From Mactra quadrangularis (lineage: Eukaryota > Mollusca > Bivalvia > Venerida > Mactridae), in contig CM046304.1 in assembly GCA_025267735.1 (NCBI GenBank), positions 5,146,001 through 5,210,000 of the forward strand: DNA of 64,000 nt, in the 5' to 3' direction. The position numbers and the translations under genes were made by a program. Numbering within the stretch: the first letter of the stretch is position 1; each line of letters begins with the position of its first letter. This document shows, piece by piece, positions 29,949-42,634 of this stretch. The notes under the pieces were generated by a model. The model did not search any database, had not been told where the DNA came from, and saw only the letters and a list, made by a program, of their open reading frames with translations.

Positions 29949-31931
29949 ATAAGTTTGTTTGTTTGTTTTTGTTAAGTTGAGCGCCGTTGCAACACATATA
30001 GGTCATATAACAGCGGTCAGTCAACCTACTCACTGTTCCTGGAAAGGCTAAATCCAGAACTGGATAAATTTAGCTGCAAACCAACTGCTAAGCGCATTCT
30101 TTCGTCAGTGAATGACAACTGCCCTACATGATTTAAAATTATTGGTAGGAGGGAGAATGGCCGTAGAAATAATTTCAAGACCAAGCTCTATGAAATTATT
30201 CCCTGCCTGGAAATCAAACCCACGACCTTCGATCAGTAGACTTGCATACAGCCAGCAGGGCTCGCGCTGCCGATCGCCATTTGAGCCATTGGCGACAATT
30301 TATAAAATTTGGCTCAAAAAAATCAAATTTGGCGAAAATCGTTAAAAATCGTATTTTCGCCAAATCAGAACCCGGATGTGCGTTGTCTCATAATTTATCA
30401 TCTCAAGTATTGTGTAAGGCTCTAAAATCGATAATTAGCTATCATTCACACTAGGTGGTCGCATATACAATCAACAAAGTGACACTTTTATGATCCAATA
30501 ATTATAAATTACGTCATACACCTTGATCAATTAAACCCATATCGGGTCGTGTTTAACGCCCGTATTGGCCGTACAATCTCGGTAATAGTGATCGTTTTTT
30601 GTTTAAAAAAATTAATTGAAAGAAAATTTCGACTTTTGTGCGTGCATAGAACAGGTATACATCTTGTAAAATAATATTTACAAAAAGTTCGGTAGCAGAA
30701 ACAAATAATTTGATGAAAATGAATTTCTTAAGATCTATTCTTTTTAAACAAAGAAAGGTCAAAATTGATGACATTATAAACACGTTTTCCAAAAATAACA
30801 AGGTCACATTGCACTTTCTATTTTTAACAAAGCTAACATTATTACACATCAAGTTTGCAAAGGGTAATTAAAAAATTAGCTGGTAAGTAGAATAATTATC
30901 ACAATTAATTCTAAATAATTGTGAAAATTTCACAGTTTTAAATGTAATAACATTTTGTCTGAGAGGCCTTATAATTTGCGTTTTTTTTAAACCGTTGATT
31001 GATCGTATTATCAACATGTATTTGATTTCATTTTTTGTTATGATTTTGCCAAGAACGAGCCTTACGTCATTACCGTGCAAGAGCCGAATGTCGCATATTT
31101 ATTAAAAAGCATGCGCTATCGTCGGGTCAAATATCAGCGAAATTCGTATTTGCAAGCGTTTTAGATACACAAATTCGATTGTACGTTCACAACGCAACAA
31201 TCAAATGAATAGGACAACTAGATAAAATGCTTTTAGACGTACAGAACCTACGTCGATCTACGTTATATCACTGAGAGTCTTAATCATTTTCGTGGGGTCG
31301 CGAAAATACGTTACTATTGCATTTTCACTTGTAAATTTCTTTTTCATCATCAATAATGTACACTGCTTTATAAGAATACAAGTACATTAGTCAATTTTAC
31401 CAGAAATTCATGTTATGTCTGAATTGTTAACAATATTAATGATAATGTCAGTTATGTTTATCTTAATCATAGGCATTGGTTCTATTTCTAAAACATCAGT
31501 TTTAACCATTCTTGTTTTAATGCTTATGTATAGTACAAATCAAAGAGCACAAAACATGCTGATAGTGGGTATCAAAAGGTGCTGTATAATCTGATTATAT
31601 GTATGACATTTTGGCTTTCAACAGACATGTGAAAGGTCTTCAGTGTACAAAATGCTATTAAAACATATAGAAATATGCTGTCATAAATAGACAAAAGCAT
31701 AGAATTATTTATCAAATATTTAAGTAAACAACAAAGTCATTGTCATAGAACATGTGTTTTCATAGAGAACTAGGTATGTTCAGCTATTCATGAGACAAGG
31801 AAAAGCTCCTATTCAAGTTCTTTGTTGCGACTATATTTTTTGTCGCGACTTAAATTTTGTCGCGAAAATTGGCTCAAAGAAAAAAAAAGCCAGAGCTAGC
31901 CCTGCAGCCAACTGAGCTAGCCAGACAGCTT
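29949..31931 (-). repeat. SINE-A copy split by a hAT-like element
   Basis: SINE-A body at 29949-30255 and the last bases of its tRNA-like head at 31905-31931 (CAGCCAACTGAGCTAGCCAGACAGC), separated by the 30256-31904 insertion. Confidence 0.8.
30256..31904. mobile_element. hAT-like element, CAGGGCT ends, within SINE-A
   Basis: Starts CAGGGCTCGCGCTGCC and ends GAGCTAGCCCTG; CAGCCA lies just outside each end (one base offset on the left). TTGGCTCAAA near each end forms a subterminal inverted motif. No transposase frame is recognisable in its 1.65 kb. Confidence 0.68.
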
Positions 31932-32077
31932 CTTATACAATAAGAAGGTAAAAATATTGTATGGCTTGGCATTAAAGGTTGTCATATTGCCCCAGACAAC
32001 CAATATTTTGGTTTCGGCAATTTGTTACTGTTACAGTGAACATTTGGCTTGGGCAAGTAAAATATCTATCTCTTAAC

Positions 32078-32412
32078 CAGTGTTTTTTCCCACAAATTTG
32101 GGACTAAGACCCATACCCCTAGAATTGGGAATTTCATCGTCATTTTGGTTTAAATTGGGATAAAATCACAAGCAAATTTAATAAAAATAGCTGACTTAAC
32201 AAGGTTTTTAGTTTCATTTTTCATTAAGTTAGTTAGTTAATTAAAAAAAGATTATTGGGACATACGATTTTAAGCTGAAACAATTTTTTTACAAATTCTT
32301 TTTTTATTAAGTTAATTTGGGAATTCTGGATTGAAATTTGAGAAAAACGATATGATTTTAGATTGGGAATATAGCCCATAAATGGCTATAAAAGTGTTCG
32401 AAAATAAACACT
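32078..32412. mobile_element. CAGTGTTTTTTCC MITE, TSD CTTAAC
   Basis: 335 bp with inverted ends CAGTGTTTTTTCC and AAAATAAACACTG and CTTAAC on both sides (32072-32077, 32413-32418). Interior TTGGGAATT motifs relate it to the CAGGGCTTTTTT family. Confidence 0.7.
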
Positions 32413-32485
32413 GCTTAACCCTGTCTCACACCACTGATTACTGAAGATAAAATCAAACTGCACGGGAGAAAGTTCTGCTGAAGAC

Positions 32486-34271
32486 AGTCTTCCCGAAATA
32501 CGTCCGTCCGACGGACATGTCCGACAAATTTTGACGAGGTCCGACGAGTTTTTATTCCGGATCGGTCCGGCTGTCCGGCATTTTTTCGTGTCGCATTATC
32601 GGCCCCGTTGTTCGGTTTTTATTCCACGCCCGATGTATACCAATATTGCCGTTAAATTGACGCAATGGTTACCACAAATGTGCGTCCTCGCGACGCGAAT
32701 ACTACGCTGGCAAATCTAGTTTTCCATTAAAAAGATAAAACTTTTATCAAACAGTGAACAATTACTAAAAATCGGTCTATCCAAACTACCGACATTTAAT
32801 TGTGCAATTACTCGGCAAATTACATAATGTGTGAAAAACAATCGGCGAACAAAAGAATGTCATTTGTTAAATTTTTTAAAAGGATTAAGTCTTTGAAGAA
32901 AATTCATATGCATTTAATTAGCACATTGATGTGACGGTTTGAGTAAACTTTGTCATGATTTTGAAACTATTAATTTGTATAGATATCTATTAAATATCAA
33001 ATAACTACGGACATATTCAATTTTAAGCCGAGAATGAACAAAGGGCAAACAATTACGTCATTAAAAATTCAATCAAATGTGTGTCGGTCCGCGCCTCTTT
33101 GAACTTATAGTCAAGGCATATCAATTTCTTTGATGATAACCGCCGACCTTTATTTTGCTACGACAATCGATGTCTTGTTATTGATTTGAGAGCTGTGTGG
33201 TCGCTTATAAGAAGACTTAATTTTAGTAATTGATAATTGATCTTATGATTATAGGACGTTGCAACGTAGCCTTTATGCGTGTTTCACGACGAAAAAATAT
33301 CATACGACCCCATTTTACGAATAAACGGCCGAAAGTTTTTTATTTTTTGCCGAAAAGTCGGTCCATTCTCACGATTTCGCCGAAAAATCGTCAGAAATTT
33401 TTTCATATTTGCTCAGTTTTTTTAATGCGTGTTATTCCCGTAATATTAAGGTACACTTGTGTAAAATGTATAAAAATATTTTCTTGTCATTATATGAACA
33501 TTAATTGGTAAAAACTTTACCAAAACAGATAATGACTTAGACTCTGCAAGGTTGAGTAATTGGATTCTATAAAAATTATTAGGAAATTATATTTAAAAAT
33601 TTCAAATGATTTCACTTCACTTATTTGCTTATAAAATGCTCCAAGTAACTGACAAATGCTTTTAATTTGCATAATAATAAATGAATGTTGATTGTTTCGA
33701 AATCATGCATCATATGAAGTACATGTTTTAGTGAACAAAATATTCACACATTTTTTGGTAGGGACTCATTGATTCAAAATATGTGAGTCCCATGGACTCA
33801 TGTTTTCCATCTTCAAAATGAATCTGCAGGATTGAAAAAAAATAATGAAGAATGGTTGGAACTCAACACATTATACGGTAAAAATGTGCTGTACTGACAT
33901 TACCTCTGTGACAAAGATTCCGATTCAGATGTTGACAAAGAATGATTGGACTTTCAAGATGTTCTGTTTAACTATGAAAATGACATTCAGCATGGAATCA
34001 TATAATTATGAAAATAAATTTAAAAATGCTTGAAAACCAAAAAAATTACATGTTTTTTGTCTTGATTTTCTTTCGGTCTGACAAATTTCAATTCGGTCTG
34101 ACAGATTTTTAGGGCATGTCAGACCGAATGACAGTTTTTTTTAACTTTCGGGAAGACTGCTTATATTTGATAACAAAATTCGGTCAGACAAAATTTCTTT
34201 CGGTCAGACAAGAATTGGAAGTTTGTCTGACCGAATGTCAGACAAAATTTTCAGCAGTTTCGCGAAGCCTG
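32486..34271. mobile_element. hAT-like element with CTTC.CGAAA ends and TCGGTCTGACA subterminal motifs
   Basis: Left end GTCTTCCCGAAATACG, right end (inverted) CAGGCTTCGCGAAACTG. TGAAGACAG occurs at 32479-32487 and 34272-34280 as a possible TSD. A second right-end-like motif lies at 34146-34159 (TTTCGGGAAGACTG). Repeated GGTCTGACA/GGTCAGACA motifs fill the right side. No intact transposase. Confidence 0.55.
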
Positions 34272-34791
34272 TGAAGACAGGAAATGCATTGATTAATGAA
34301 AGTGTTAAAAATAGTGCAATGTTAAAAATAACAGATAAAATCAATTGCTAGTGCCTGTTGGGCCACTACGTGCATGAATTGGTCAAGTTCTGACAGGGTT
34401 ATCTAGCTGGTCGACCGTCCCAACGTAAAAATTCACGTCGAGCACTGACTTGCACACAATTTATAAATGTATCTATTCCATGGATTAAAATGCACGTGTA
34501 GAAAAAATGCATAAATGAAATGTACGTAACGCGAAGTGCAAAAGACAAGTACATGTGTAATCACAGTAATGTCACAGAAAATGACCTGGGTTCGTCTCCA
34601 GAAAAAAGATGAAAATTGGCCCGAGAACTATGGGATTATTTCAAACCAATATTGCTTAAATATGAATTTGAAAAATGCATAAAGTTAAATAAACATACCA
34701 AATAAGCATTCGTCCTCAAATAGAAATAAATGTGGAACAAAACGTGACGTAAACACATGTAAAATATGTGATGATTAGTTTGTTTACTTAC

Positions 34792-34915
34792 AACACGGAT
34801 TTCGTCGTCACTAACTTCTTTTTGAAGAGCTCTACAAATCTGAAAATTGTCGTTGCAGAGTGGTCGTTCGTTGTTTTACTCCAGGCGGTCCCTGTAACTA
34901 GCACCGGCATAGACA
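34792..34915 (-). other. candidate 5' non-coding exon of the nuclear receptor gene
   Basis: Minus-strand sequence ending GAAATCCGTGTT before a consensus donor gtaagtaa at 34791. The receptor coding exon at 29842 begins with an acceptor, so an upstream exon is required, and this is the best donor found on the right strand. An ATG-initiated frame (from about 34909) is open to the donor but meets a stop when joined to 29842, so it would be untranslated or an upstream ORF. The 5' limit is not determined. Confidence 0.4.
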
Positions 34916-35574
34916 TATAAATCTTTACTATGTCTATTGGCACCTGTGTCTTTAAATTCGTAAAAAGGCACAGATATGCTTTGCTAATTATATAGTGTCA
35001 ATAAACACAAATAAAAACCAGTATGGAATGTTGAAACAGTAAAAATAACGCTTTTTCGTTCAGATAGAAATATTTAACTGATTTTCCTGATTAAATTTTT
35101 ACATATAGTCAGGGATTCTACATAAATCCCTGATATGGGCCTAAACATAGATCTAGGTATCTATACCAATATATGTCTCTGATATGGGTTACTTATTAGA
35201 AATTATGGGTACAACAAAAAATTTGTTGTTCCATAAAATGAAGAAATATTGAAATTACTAAATATATATATATATAAAACCTACCATGTAGATCATTGAT
35301 ATACTTTAACATTTTGACACATACTGAATTAAGTATTGTTAAAGAACACATTATTAAAAATGTAAAAGGGAGAGGAAAATATGCAGCCTGGTCCGAACTC
35401 GAACCTGGGACCCCTTGTGTAAAACTAAAAGCCCAAAGAGCTCTCCTGGAAGAATAACACCCTATTAAAGCTCAGTAAACCTGATATAATTAAACAAATT
35501 CCTAAACTCTCGTGCTATCAATAGTATTTGTTCCAGATAAAAACTTTGCATCAATAGGTTCTTTATTTCATTTT
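34916..35574. other. intergenic; tRNA-like SINE head at ~35385-35455
   Basis: Contains CCGAACTCGAACCTGGGACC followed by an anticodon-arm-like segment (minus tRNA-like head). The remainder shows nothing recognisable; the receptor promoter may lie here. Confidence 0.35.
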
Positions 35575-35850
35575 TACTGGGTTTAATGACATGTCAATAC
35601 AATTTATGTCATTTTACGGCGTCCAGTCCACCTAACCTAGCTTTCCTGGACCCTTGTCTATAACCAGTACTCACCTACCCTTCCATAAGGCCGGAACCTT
35701 CTCCATAATATCTAATCAAAAGAGGAAAATTGACATTATTGTCAAATTTTCATGGAAGGGTATAATCTTCCCAGATGGGGATTTGAACCCATAACCATAA
35801 TGTGATTCCAAATTATGGCACACTACCAACTGTGCTGTCGACCTGGGTTA
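35575..35850 (-). repeat. SINE-B copy, near full length
   Basis: GGGTTTAATGACATGTCAATA tail through the head GATTTGAACCCATAACC and CTACCAACTGTGCTG. Confidence 0.78.
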
Positions 35851-36105
35851 TGGATATTCCAGTCACAAGTGATTTGAACATGACCTCTATGCAATGTCAG
35901 GTAATCCTTTGACAGCAGTTTACACAACATACCCCGGTAGATTTATATCCATTTTGCTCCTTGTTTATGCCAGCATAAAAGAGCTCCCCCCCCCCCCTCA
36001 AATTTAATTTTATATGTAATTGAAAGATTAACCATTTCTTCGATAATTTTTTTTTAAATCGACCAGAAATAAACATAATAATATAGGCCATTTTTATTTC
36101 TATTT

Positions 36106-36365
36106 CTGAGGTAAAGAGTTTTAGACCTATGTTATATCAAGCACCCTATATGGTGTTACTATGGTTATTTTTTGTACGCTTTGTTTCTATATAAAATAGC
36201 CAAGTTTGAGTGTCTCAGCTGACTTTCCCAAATAGATTGAGAAACAGTGATTGGTATCCTGTTAATCCTCCACACTAAATCTGCAAAATAAGTCCAATAA
36301 AGATAGGTCATGAAAGAATGGATTTTTCACTTTTTCACTGTATACAATCATTTTTCAGACTCTTT
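36106..36365. repeat. R9 interspersed repeat
   Basis: Diverged inverse or direct relative of about 820-1090 (shared GTGTCTC, GATTGGTATCCTGT/ACAGGATACCAATT, CCTCCACACTAAA). Class unknown. Confidence 0.45.
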
Positions 36366-36626
36366 TTAACTCTTTTACGCTGGCAGCCTGTGGTTCCTAC
36401 AGACGATCTAGATATCAACTCAAAGTTAGTTTTAAATAAATGAATTTATTGTAATAAAGAGAGTGAACATTTATAAATGATGTTACATGCATACTGAGAC
36501 TAGAAAAATAGATAACATATAATAAATTATGAAATTACATACAAAAAATTGTTCAACACTGTTAATTAATTTCCGTAACAAGAAAACATGCCTTATTACT
36601 TTTAACATTCCAAATGTTGTATTGTT

Positions 36627-37240
36627 TGCATTTTTCTTAACAATCAAAATTTGAATAATTTCATGGTGACTGAGTTTGTTCTCTTATAAATACAACGGTG
36701 ACATGGGGCCTGTTACCTTAGACTATCACTTAGTATCGCTTCACTATCTGGTACCCTTGATTCGATATCACATAATTTATTTCTTTACCAGGGGAAAAAG
36801 CACTTCGTAGGGATCATTATGTTTATGTTTGTTTGTTGGGTTTAACGCCATGGCAACACATTGTATAGGTCATATAACGGCAGTCAGTCAACCTACTCAC
36901 CCCTCCTGGAAAGGCTAAATCTCTGGATTTAGCTGTTAACCAACTACTAGGTGCATACTTTCGTCAGTGACTGACAACTGCCCAACATAATTAAAAATCA
37001 TTGGTAGGAGGGAGAATGGCCAGAGATAATGTCATTACCAAGCTCTACGAAAAGTATGCCCCGCCCGGGAAGCTAGGTCATGAAATATGAAACTCACAAA
37101 GCAGGCATTAACCCATTAAGTCATTTACTTATATCAGCCATTCTTGAGACACACTGTTGGAATATCATGATTATTACACTAGGAACACATTAACAAGTAA
37201 AGTCAACATAGAATTATTAATGTTCTTGACAGTTGAGAAA
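36627..37240. mobile_element. TTCTCAACTGTCA-type MITE split by SINE-A
   Basis: Left end TTTTTCTTAACAATCAAAATTTGAATAATTTCATGGTGA and right end TTGACAGTTGAGAAAAAAAC match the family at 15537-15763. A SINE-A (36820-37071, head truncated) lies inside. Confidence 0.55.
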
Positions 37241-37414
37241 AAAACAAACAATAAGTACTGTACAATGTATAAACATGTATAACAGGTGAGGCAATATTCT
37301 ATGTGACCAAAATTAGCATTAAGCTGAGGCTACTATAAACCACACCCCTAGACAAGTGGCTAATTTGTTTAACAAAGTACTGTTCTTTGTGTTCAAAGAC
37401 ATGTGACATTGGGC

Positions 37415-37541
37415 ACGTTCCGCAAGGCGATCGCTAGCTAGCGCTTCGTCCTTTGGTACCTTTCTTGCACCAAAAGTAACACCAAGTCGAGGGTACCAGG
37501 GGACGAAGCGCTAGCTAGAGATCACCTTGCGGAACGTGCCC
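37415..37541. mobile_element. 127-bp foldback with ~48-bp arms
   Basis: GGGCACGTTCCGCAAGGCGA at the left and its inverted partner ending 37541; arms about 90% identical. The host sequence (TCAAAGACATGTGACATT before, TGTTTGTCCAAGTTTAC after) has an uninterrupted relative at about 53868-53930. Confidence 0.8.
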
Positions 37542-37641
37542 TATGTTTGTCCAAGTTTACAACAATCCTTTCATTGGTGAACAAATTGTGAATGTTTAGA
37601 AATGGGAGTTCTGGCGTAATGTAAATCACACAGCCGGGTGA

Positions 37642-38949
37642 TTTCCTTAAATTAGATTTTATATTGAATATTCCATTCAAAATACTAGAAAGTTTTAATG
37701 CATACAAATTGCCAGGAATAATATGAATTTTCAGATATATATCAGATTTATGTAATTTTCAATGAACAATACAGTTCAACAAATTATTATTATACATTAG
37801 ACTTACTCCAATCCTCAGAATTTTCAAACATGAAAAATAAACAATATAGGATTTCTTTTTTAAAAAAATCACAATAAACACTTTATATGCAAACAAATGG
37901 ATAAAAGACAAAATTTAAAACAATAACTGAAGTTATTTCATTCACACAATAAAATCAGGGTCATTAATAATTAAAAAACAACAAAATGCCAGCATTACCC
38001 TGGGTGAAAATTCCAAATTTTCAAAAATGCGGAATTCCTGAATTTTATTATTTCAACAAGTTTTAACATAAGCAGGGTATTTTTCTAATAAATCAACAAG
38101 GGTCGTTAACAAGTGCCATACCCTTTAGAAATTTCTTTGAAATCATGCACTTTTCCCAAAATTCTGAGGTTAACTTTGATTTTTAATTCCTTATCAATGA
38201 AATTGCGATAAAATTTTCCCCATTGTTCTATACAAAGTAAGGCCCTGGGCCCATTCCCCACATACTGAATAAATTCCCTGACAGAAAAAGAACTCATTTA
38301 AAGATGACAAAAATCCTGACATCAATTATTAACTTCAAGACCAGTCCTAAAAATTTTCACTCATGCTTGATAAAACATAAAAATAGTGGAATGTCTCAAA
38401 CTTAAAGACACCTCTCCCTCTCCCACCCTCTCTCTCTTCTCGCCCTCTCCCTTCATCTTGGTATTCAATGGAATGTAAAACACTTGCACAAATAAATTAC
38501 TATACACTTAAATCGTTTGCTTGAAATTAATAAAAATAAGTTCAACTGCAGCCATTTTTATTCATGACAAAACATTGCTGTATGTCCATATTAACAGAGA
38601 ATGAACTGGTTATGGTATAAAATGAAGTCTAAAACTGATTAATAATGGCTACTAATTAGTAAATCATATTTTTTCTATCACATTTTTTAAAACAAATTTC
38701 GAAGATGAAATAGCCTGATATATCATCAACTTACAATGCCGTCCAAAATTACTTTTACACTTGTGAAAAAAGCAGGTTTTTTTCATTCATACAATTAAAT
38801 TTTATATCAGCTGTATATATACATTAGGATAGATTGTTACATCAAATTGTAACATTTGAAAGGGAAGTATTCATTTGTATCTTTATCCATGTGCATGACT
38901 TTTTTTGTATCTCAAGACACATGTTTTATTTCTTAATACTTGGTAAAGA
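37642..38949. other. intergenic; decayed CAGGGCTTTTTT-family remnant only
   Basis: About 37990-38290 resembles the 51206-51403 interior (CAAATTTTCAAAAATGCGGAA, ATTGTTCTATACAAAGTAAGG). Otherwise nothing recognised. Confidence 0.4.
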
Positions 38950-39125
38950 TTTAACCAGAAATGTAATGTGGAAACCACATTAAAGCTGGTTTTAAAAACT
39001 TTAATGCAAACATTACAAGGGGAAATAATCCATAATAAAGGCTGATAGAGTTGTGACGCCCACCCGCCCATGTTTTGCAAAATTATTAGCCAATTTTTTT
39101 CGTCAAAAAACCTGTCGAAAAACTA
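38950..39125. repeat. R8 interspersed repeat, copy 2
   Basis: AATGTGGAAACCACATTAAAG start and CACCCGCCCATG; an internal part is missing relative to 26030-26342. Confidence 0.65.
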
Positions 39126-39383
39126 ATCACACAATTACTGAAGTGTAAAGGTAATTATGTATGGTACTGTATGTGCATGCATTTAAAGCATAATTATAGT
39201 TTATAAATTGTTCAATCCTTCTTTATCCAGTGATCTAATATAAAAGATTGACTTATGAATTCCATGAATTAAAATCCATTTATAATAAAAAATCAAATCA
39301 GTGACGAAAGCCAGATTATTGGGTATGAAAGAACAATTATCTGATTTGAGGAATTGAAATCTATTTCCAGTTAAAATCAAATT

Positions 39384-39792
39384 AGGGATCTTTAGTCAGT
39401 TATCTCTCCTTGATAAAATCTGAAGCAATCCAATTGGTTAGTAGGTCCTTACAGTTGGAATCCTCAGATTTTATCATTGCATTCCTATGTAAGGATAACA
39501 AAATGTTTCATCTAATATCTTTCTTGTTAATGGAGATATTAACGGAAGTGACGAAATTTAGATAGTTCTTTACCCTAAAAATACTAAGCTTGAATTTCAA
39601 ACAAATTTAATGATTTACAAAAAAGTTATTTAAGATTAATTTTGGCAAATTGACATTGAAAAGTAAGGGTAAAATCTGAATATTCCAACTAATAGGACCT
39701 ACCTATTTGAAGAGTATACAAGGGGAAACAAGGGTAAAACAGTATACCCCCCTCTTCTTCGAAGCGGGGGTATAATAACTGACTAAAGTCCC
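39384..39792. mobile_element. R2 MITE with an R1 end fragment in its right arm
   Basis: R2 in the opposite orientation to 9382-9742. Just before the right terminal repeat, about 45 bp identical to the R1 terminus are inserted (about 39728-39775: CAAGGGTAAAACAGTATACC through GAAGCGGGGGTATA). Confidence 0.75.
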
Positions 39793-40340
39793 TTATTGGA
39801 GTCGACTAACTGGATAATTGGGACATTTCTATCTAATATGGTACATTATTTAAATGAGGCAATAAAGAACATAATGTATGTATTTTGTACAAAATGAACA
39901 ATTTTAACTTAGGTCAATAGTTTCTGCTCTACAAGAAAAAAATGAAGAAATAACACAAGTATGTTCTATAATCTAAATACACTGGGGTACAAAAGTGTCT
40001 TTACACATGTATTTCTTCATATAATCTCTTTATTTTGTGATTGACAAATTATTGCATGTAAAACAACATTTGATCCCCAGTGTAATTACAGCACTCATGA
40101 AACCCATTATATTATGCAAAGTTAATAAGCAAAATAGTGCTAGCATTAGTCTTAATACTAACACTCAAGCATCCCAAACAATAAACTACTAGTTCATAGA
40201 ATAGATTTGATTACTAAAGCAGTCCAGAATACACTTGCGAATCCAGAAATCTTGCTAGCATAAGTTTTTATCCGATTACCCTAAATTCTCAACAAATATA
40301 GATCAACTTATTGGACATAACACTAGTCAATTTTCATCCA

Positions 40341-40738
40341 GGCCCCAGTTTCACAAACAAAATTAAGTACGAACTCAATAACAGACTCAAGTATTTTTAG
40401 TCTCTAAAGAGCTTGTAAATGAAGTTGGAATGACTGTCATTAGATTATTATAATAAAGAAAATATATAAAATGTTTCAACATAAAATATCATGGGTTTGA
40501 TTATAAACGTAATGCCGCAAACTCAATTTTCACTTGAGACTGAACTCAAATGCTCATTAACAGACTTAAATAAAAAAAATTTAATTTAATCTTATCCACA
40601 AATGTAAACGAGTTTTATTTCATATAATAAAGCTTTTAAATCACTAATTGGGTTTCAAACAATATTACATAATGTTGTACCATTGACTACATAAGTACAT
40701 TTGAGTACAAAGATGAGTTTTTTCATGAAACTGGGGCC
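40341..40738. mobile_element. MITE with GGCCCCAGTTTCA ends
   Basis: Starts GGCCCCAGTTTCACAAAC and ends TTTCATGAAACTGGGGCC. About 400 bp, AT-rich, non-coding; contains inverted ACTCAA/TTGAGT motifs. Confidence 0.7.
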
Positions 40739-41370
40739 AGATATTTTAACAAGAAATATGTTTCACTTTAAGTCAAGATAAAAAAAATCCTACAGGACAA
40801 CCTCCAGGGATATGTCATGTGACATTCCTTCGATTTTCAAATACACCTTATATATAAATTGACCACTTCATGTAGATTTATGAATATGTGCCACACAAAA
40901 AATAATTCTCATATTCTAAAATGGGGATTTTTGATATCATCAGACTTTCAAAATACTGGTATGTTTTTTCCAAAATATTGCTAGTGAAATAACTTAGTTC
41001 TGCACCCGTACAAACCTAATAAAGTTTCAATTTAGTTGCTTCAAAAATACAGATATAAAAATGTTGCACCTTAAAATTTAATGAAGAAAGGTACAGTTAA
41101 ATAGGACGGCTCAACTATTCTTTAAATAGTTGAAATAAAATTTCAACAATTAAAAAGATAAAATATCATCAGAGTATAGCTTACAAAATGCACAAATGTA
41201 CACAAATAACAAGCATACAAATTTCAAACATTCTTACCTAAATTAAATAACAGTGCTATTCATGAATAACTTTACACTTTTGTTAATATTTTATCTGTTA
41301 ATAAACTTTGTGAAGACTGGATAAATTAAAAGCATATCTTTAGATACATGTATAACAATTACAATAGTAA

Positions 41371-41474
41371 TAAGTATCATTACTCCGGCATTTAAATTTT
41401 ACTATGGTACAACCTCGGCTACTAAGTATCATTACTCCTGCATTTAATTTTTACTACGGTACAACCTCTGCTGA
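41371..41474. repeat. 52-bp tandem duplication
   Basis: Two units starting TAAGTATCATTACTCC, the second diverged at a few positions. Confidence 0.75.
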
Positions 41475-41678
41475 GTGGCCCTGTACAGAACAAATCCTCG
41501 ACAGAACATTCTTTTATATTTCGGCGTAATTTTAATTGAATTTAATGTCTGCAAAGCAACAACCTCTGACCAGCAGCATATGTTAGTCTCTAAAGGTTGG
41601 TGTCGTTCAAAAGAAGCTGTACGGTATCTATTATAATTATCCTGATGTGTAATTACATCATAATAAATATAAATGTAA

Positions 41679-41930
41679 CAAGAAATGTAATGTGAAAACC
41701 ACATTAAAGCTGGATTTAAAAAACTTTAACGCAAAAATTACAAAGAGAAATAATCCATAATTAAGGCAGTTAAAGTTGTGGCTACTTTCTAATTCTGTTT
41801 ACCACATGGTATACTATCATTGCATGAAGTTTCATAAAGATCTGACAATAAATGACAGAAATATATGGAATAGAAAAACTATAATGCAATCGTTAATGAC
41901 TCCGATGTTTTTCGTTGAAAAATAATAATA
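41679..41930. repeat. R8 interspersed repeat, copy 3
   Basis: AATGTGAAAACCACATTAAAGC start, with TGAAGTTTCATAAAGATCTG in the middle as in the other copies. Confidence 0.68.
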
Positions 41931-42263
41931 ATAAATATAATTAAATATTATGAATGAAAATATTTTGGTTTGTTTTTTATACAAATGTAAAAGTATTTAT
42001 GGATGACACTGTATAACAATGGTGCCACTCACTAGTTAGTCATTTGTGTAGTAAAACTAATATTTCAATGTATAGTGCATGCTGGAATTTTGGCATTAAT
42101 TTTATTTTTATGTTATGTCAGTTTTCAGTTAACAATAATTAGCAGCAACATTTTTGAAAATAAAAATGACCAGGTTTTATTGCATGCTATTGAATCAAAG
42201 TGTAATAGAAGTAAAATTATCTAAAAACATGTCAGGGAATCTACCAGCCCTGTTTATTCATAG

Positions 42264-42626
42264 CAGACATTCCGAAAAGTGCCTGTCTGACATAATTGAC
42301 CAGTGAAATTCCATTCGGTCCAGGAAAAATTTTGCCGTAGCCAGTCAGAATGTCCAGTTAAATTTCATTTTTTTAAATAAAATGAGGACAACTATCAGCC
42401 CTCTAATCTTAATCATTGGTATGTATAGAACTAATTTTGATGTTTGTCTTCAGTGAAAAGTTATAATAATGGCTGATTAGCAACCAGAAAACAGTAATGA
42501 TAAGTCATGACATCTTGACATTTACATGATCTATTCCGGTCCAGTGAAACCTGATTCGGTCCAGTGACTCTTCGGCAATCACTGGACCGAATGTCCAGTA
42601 ATGACAAAACACTTTCGGAATGTCTG
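42264..42626. mobile_element. hAT MITE with perfect 8-bp TSD ATTCATAG
   Basis: Ends CAGACATTCCGAAAAGTG and, inverted, CAGACATTCCGAAAGTGTT. ATTCATAG at 42256-42263 and 42627-42634. Interior carries TTCGGTCCAGTGA motifs like those of 32486-34271. Confidence 0.85.
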
Positions 42627-42634
42627 ATTCATAG

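Noticed and set aside
34792..34909. Coding first exon of the nuclear receptor (MPVLVTGTAWSK...)
   Set aside because: Joining it to 29842 in phase brings an immediate stop; it is more likely untranslated.
41444..41704. Terminal TMEM30 exon (acceptor acacatcag, frame DNYNRYRTASFERHQPL)
   Set aside because: The phase from exon 7 would give a different, unconvincing tail; the exon at 43898-43946 has a better acceptor, the right phase and a CDC50-like tail.
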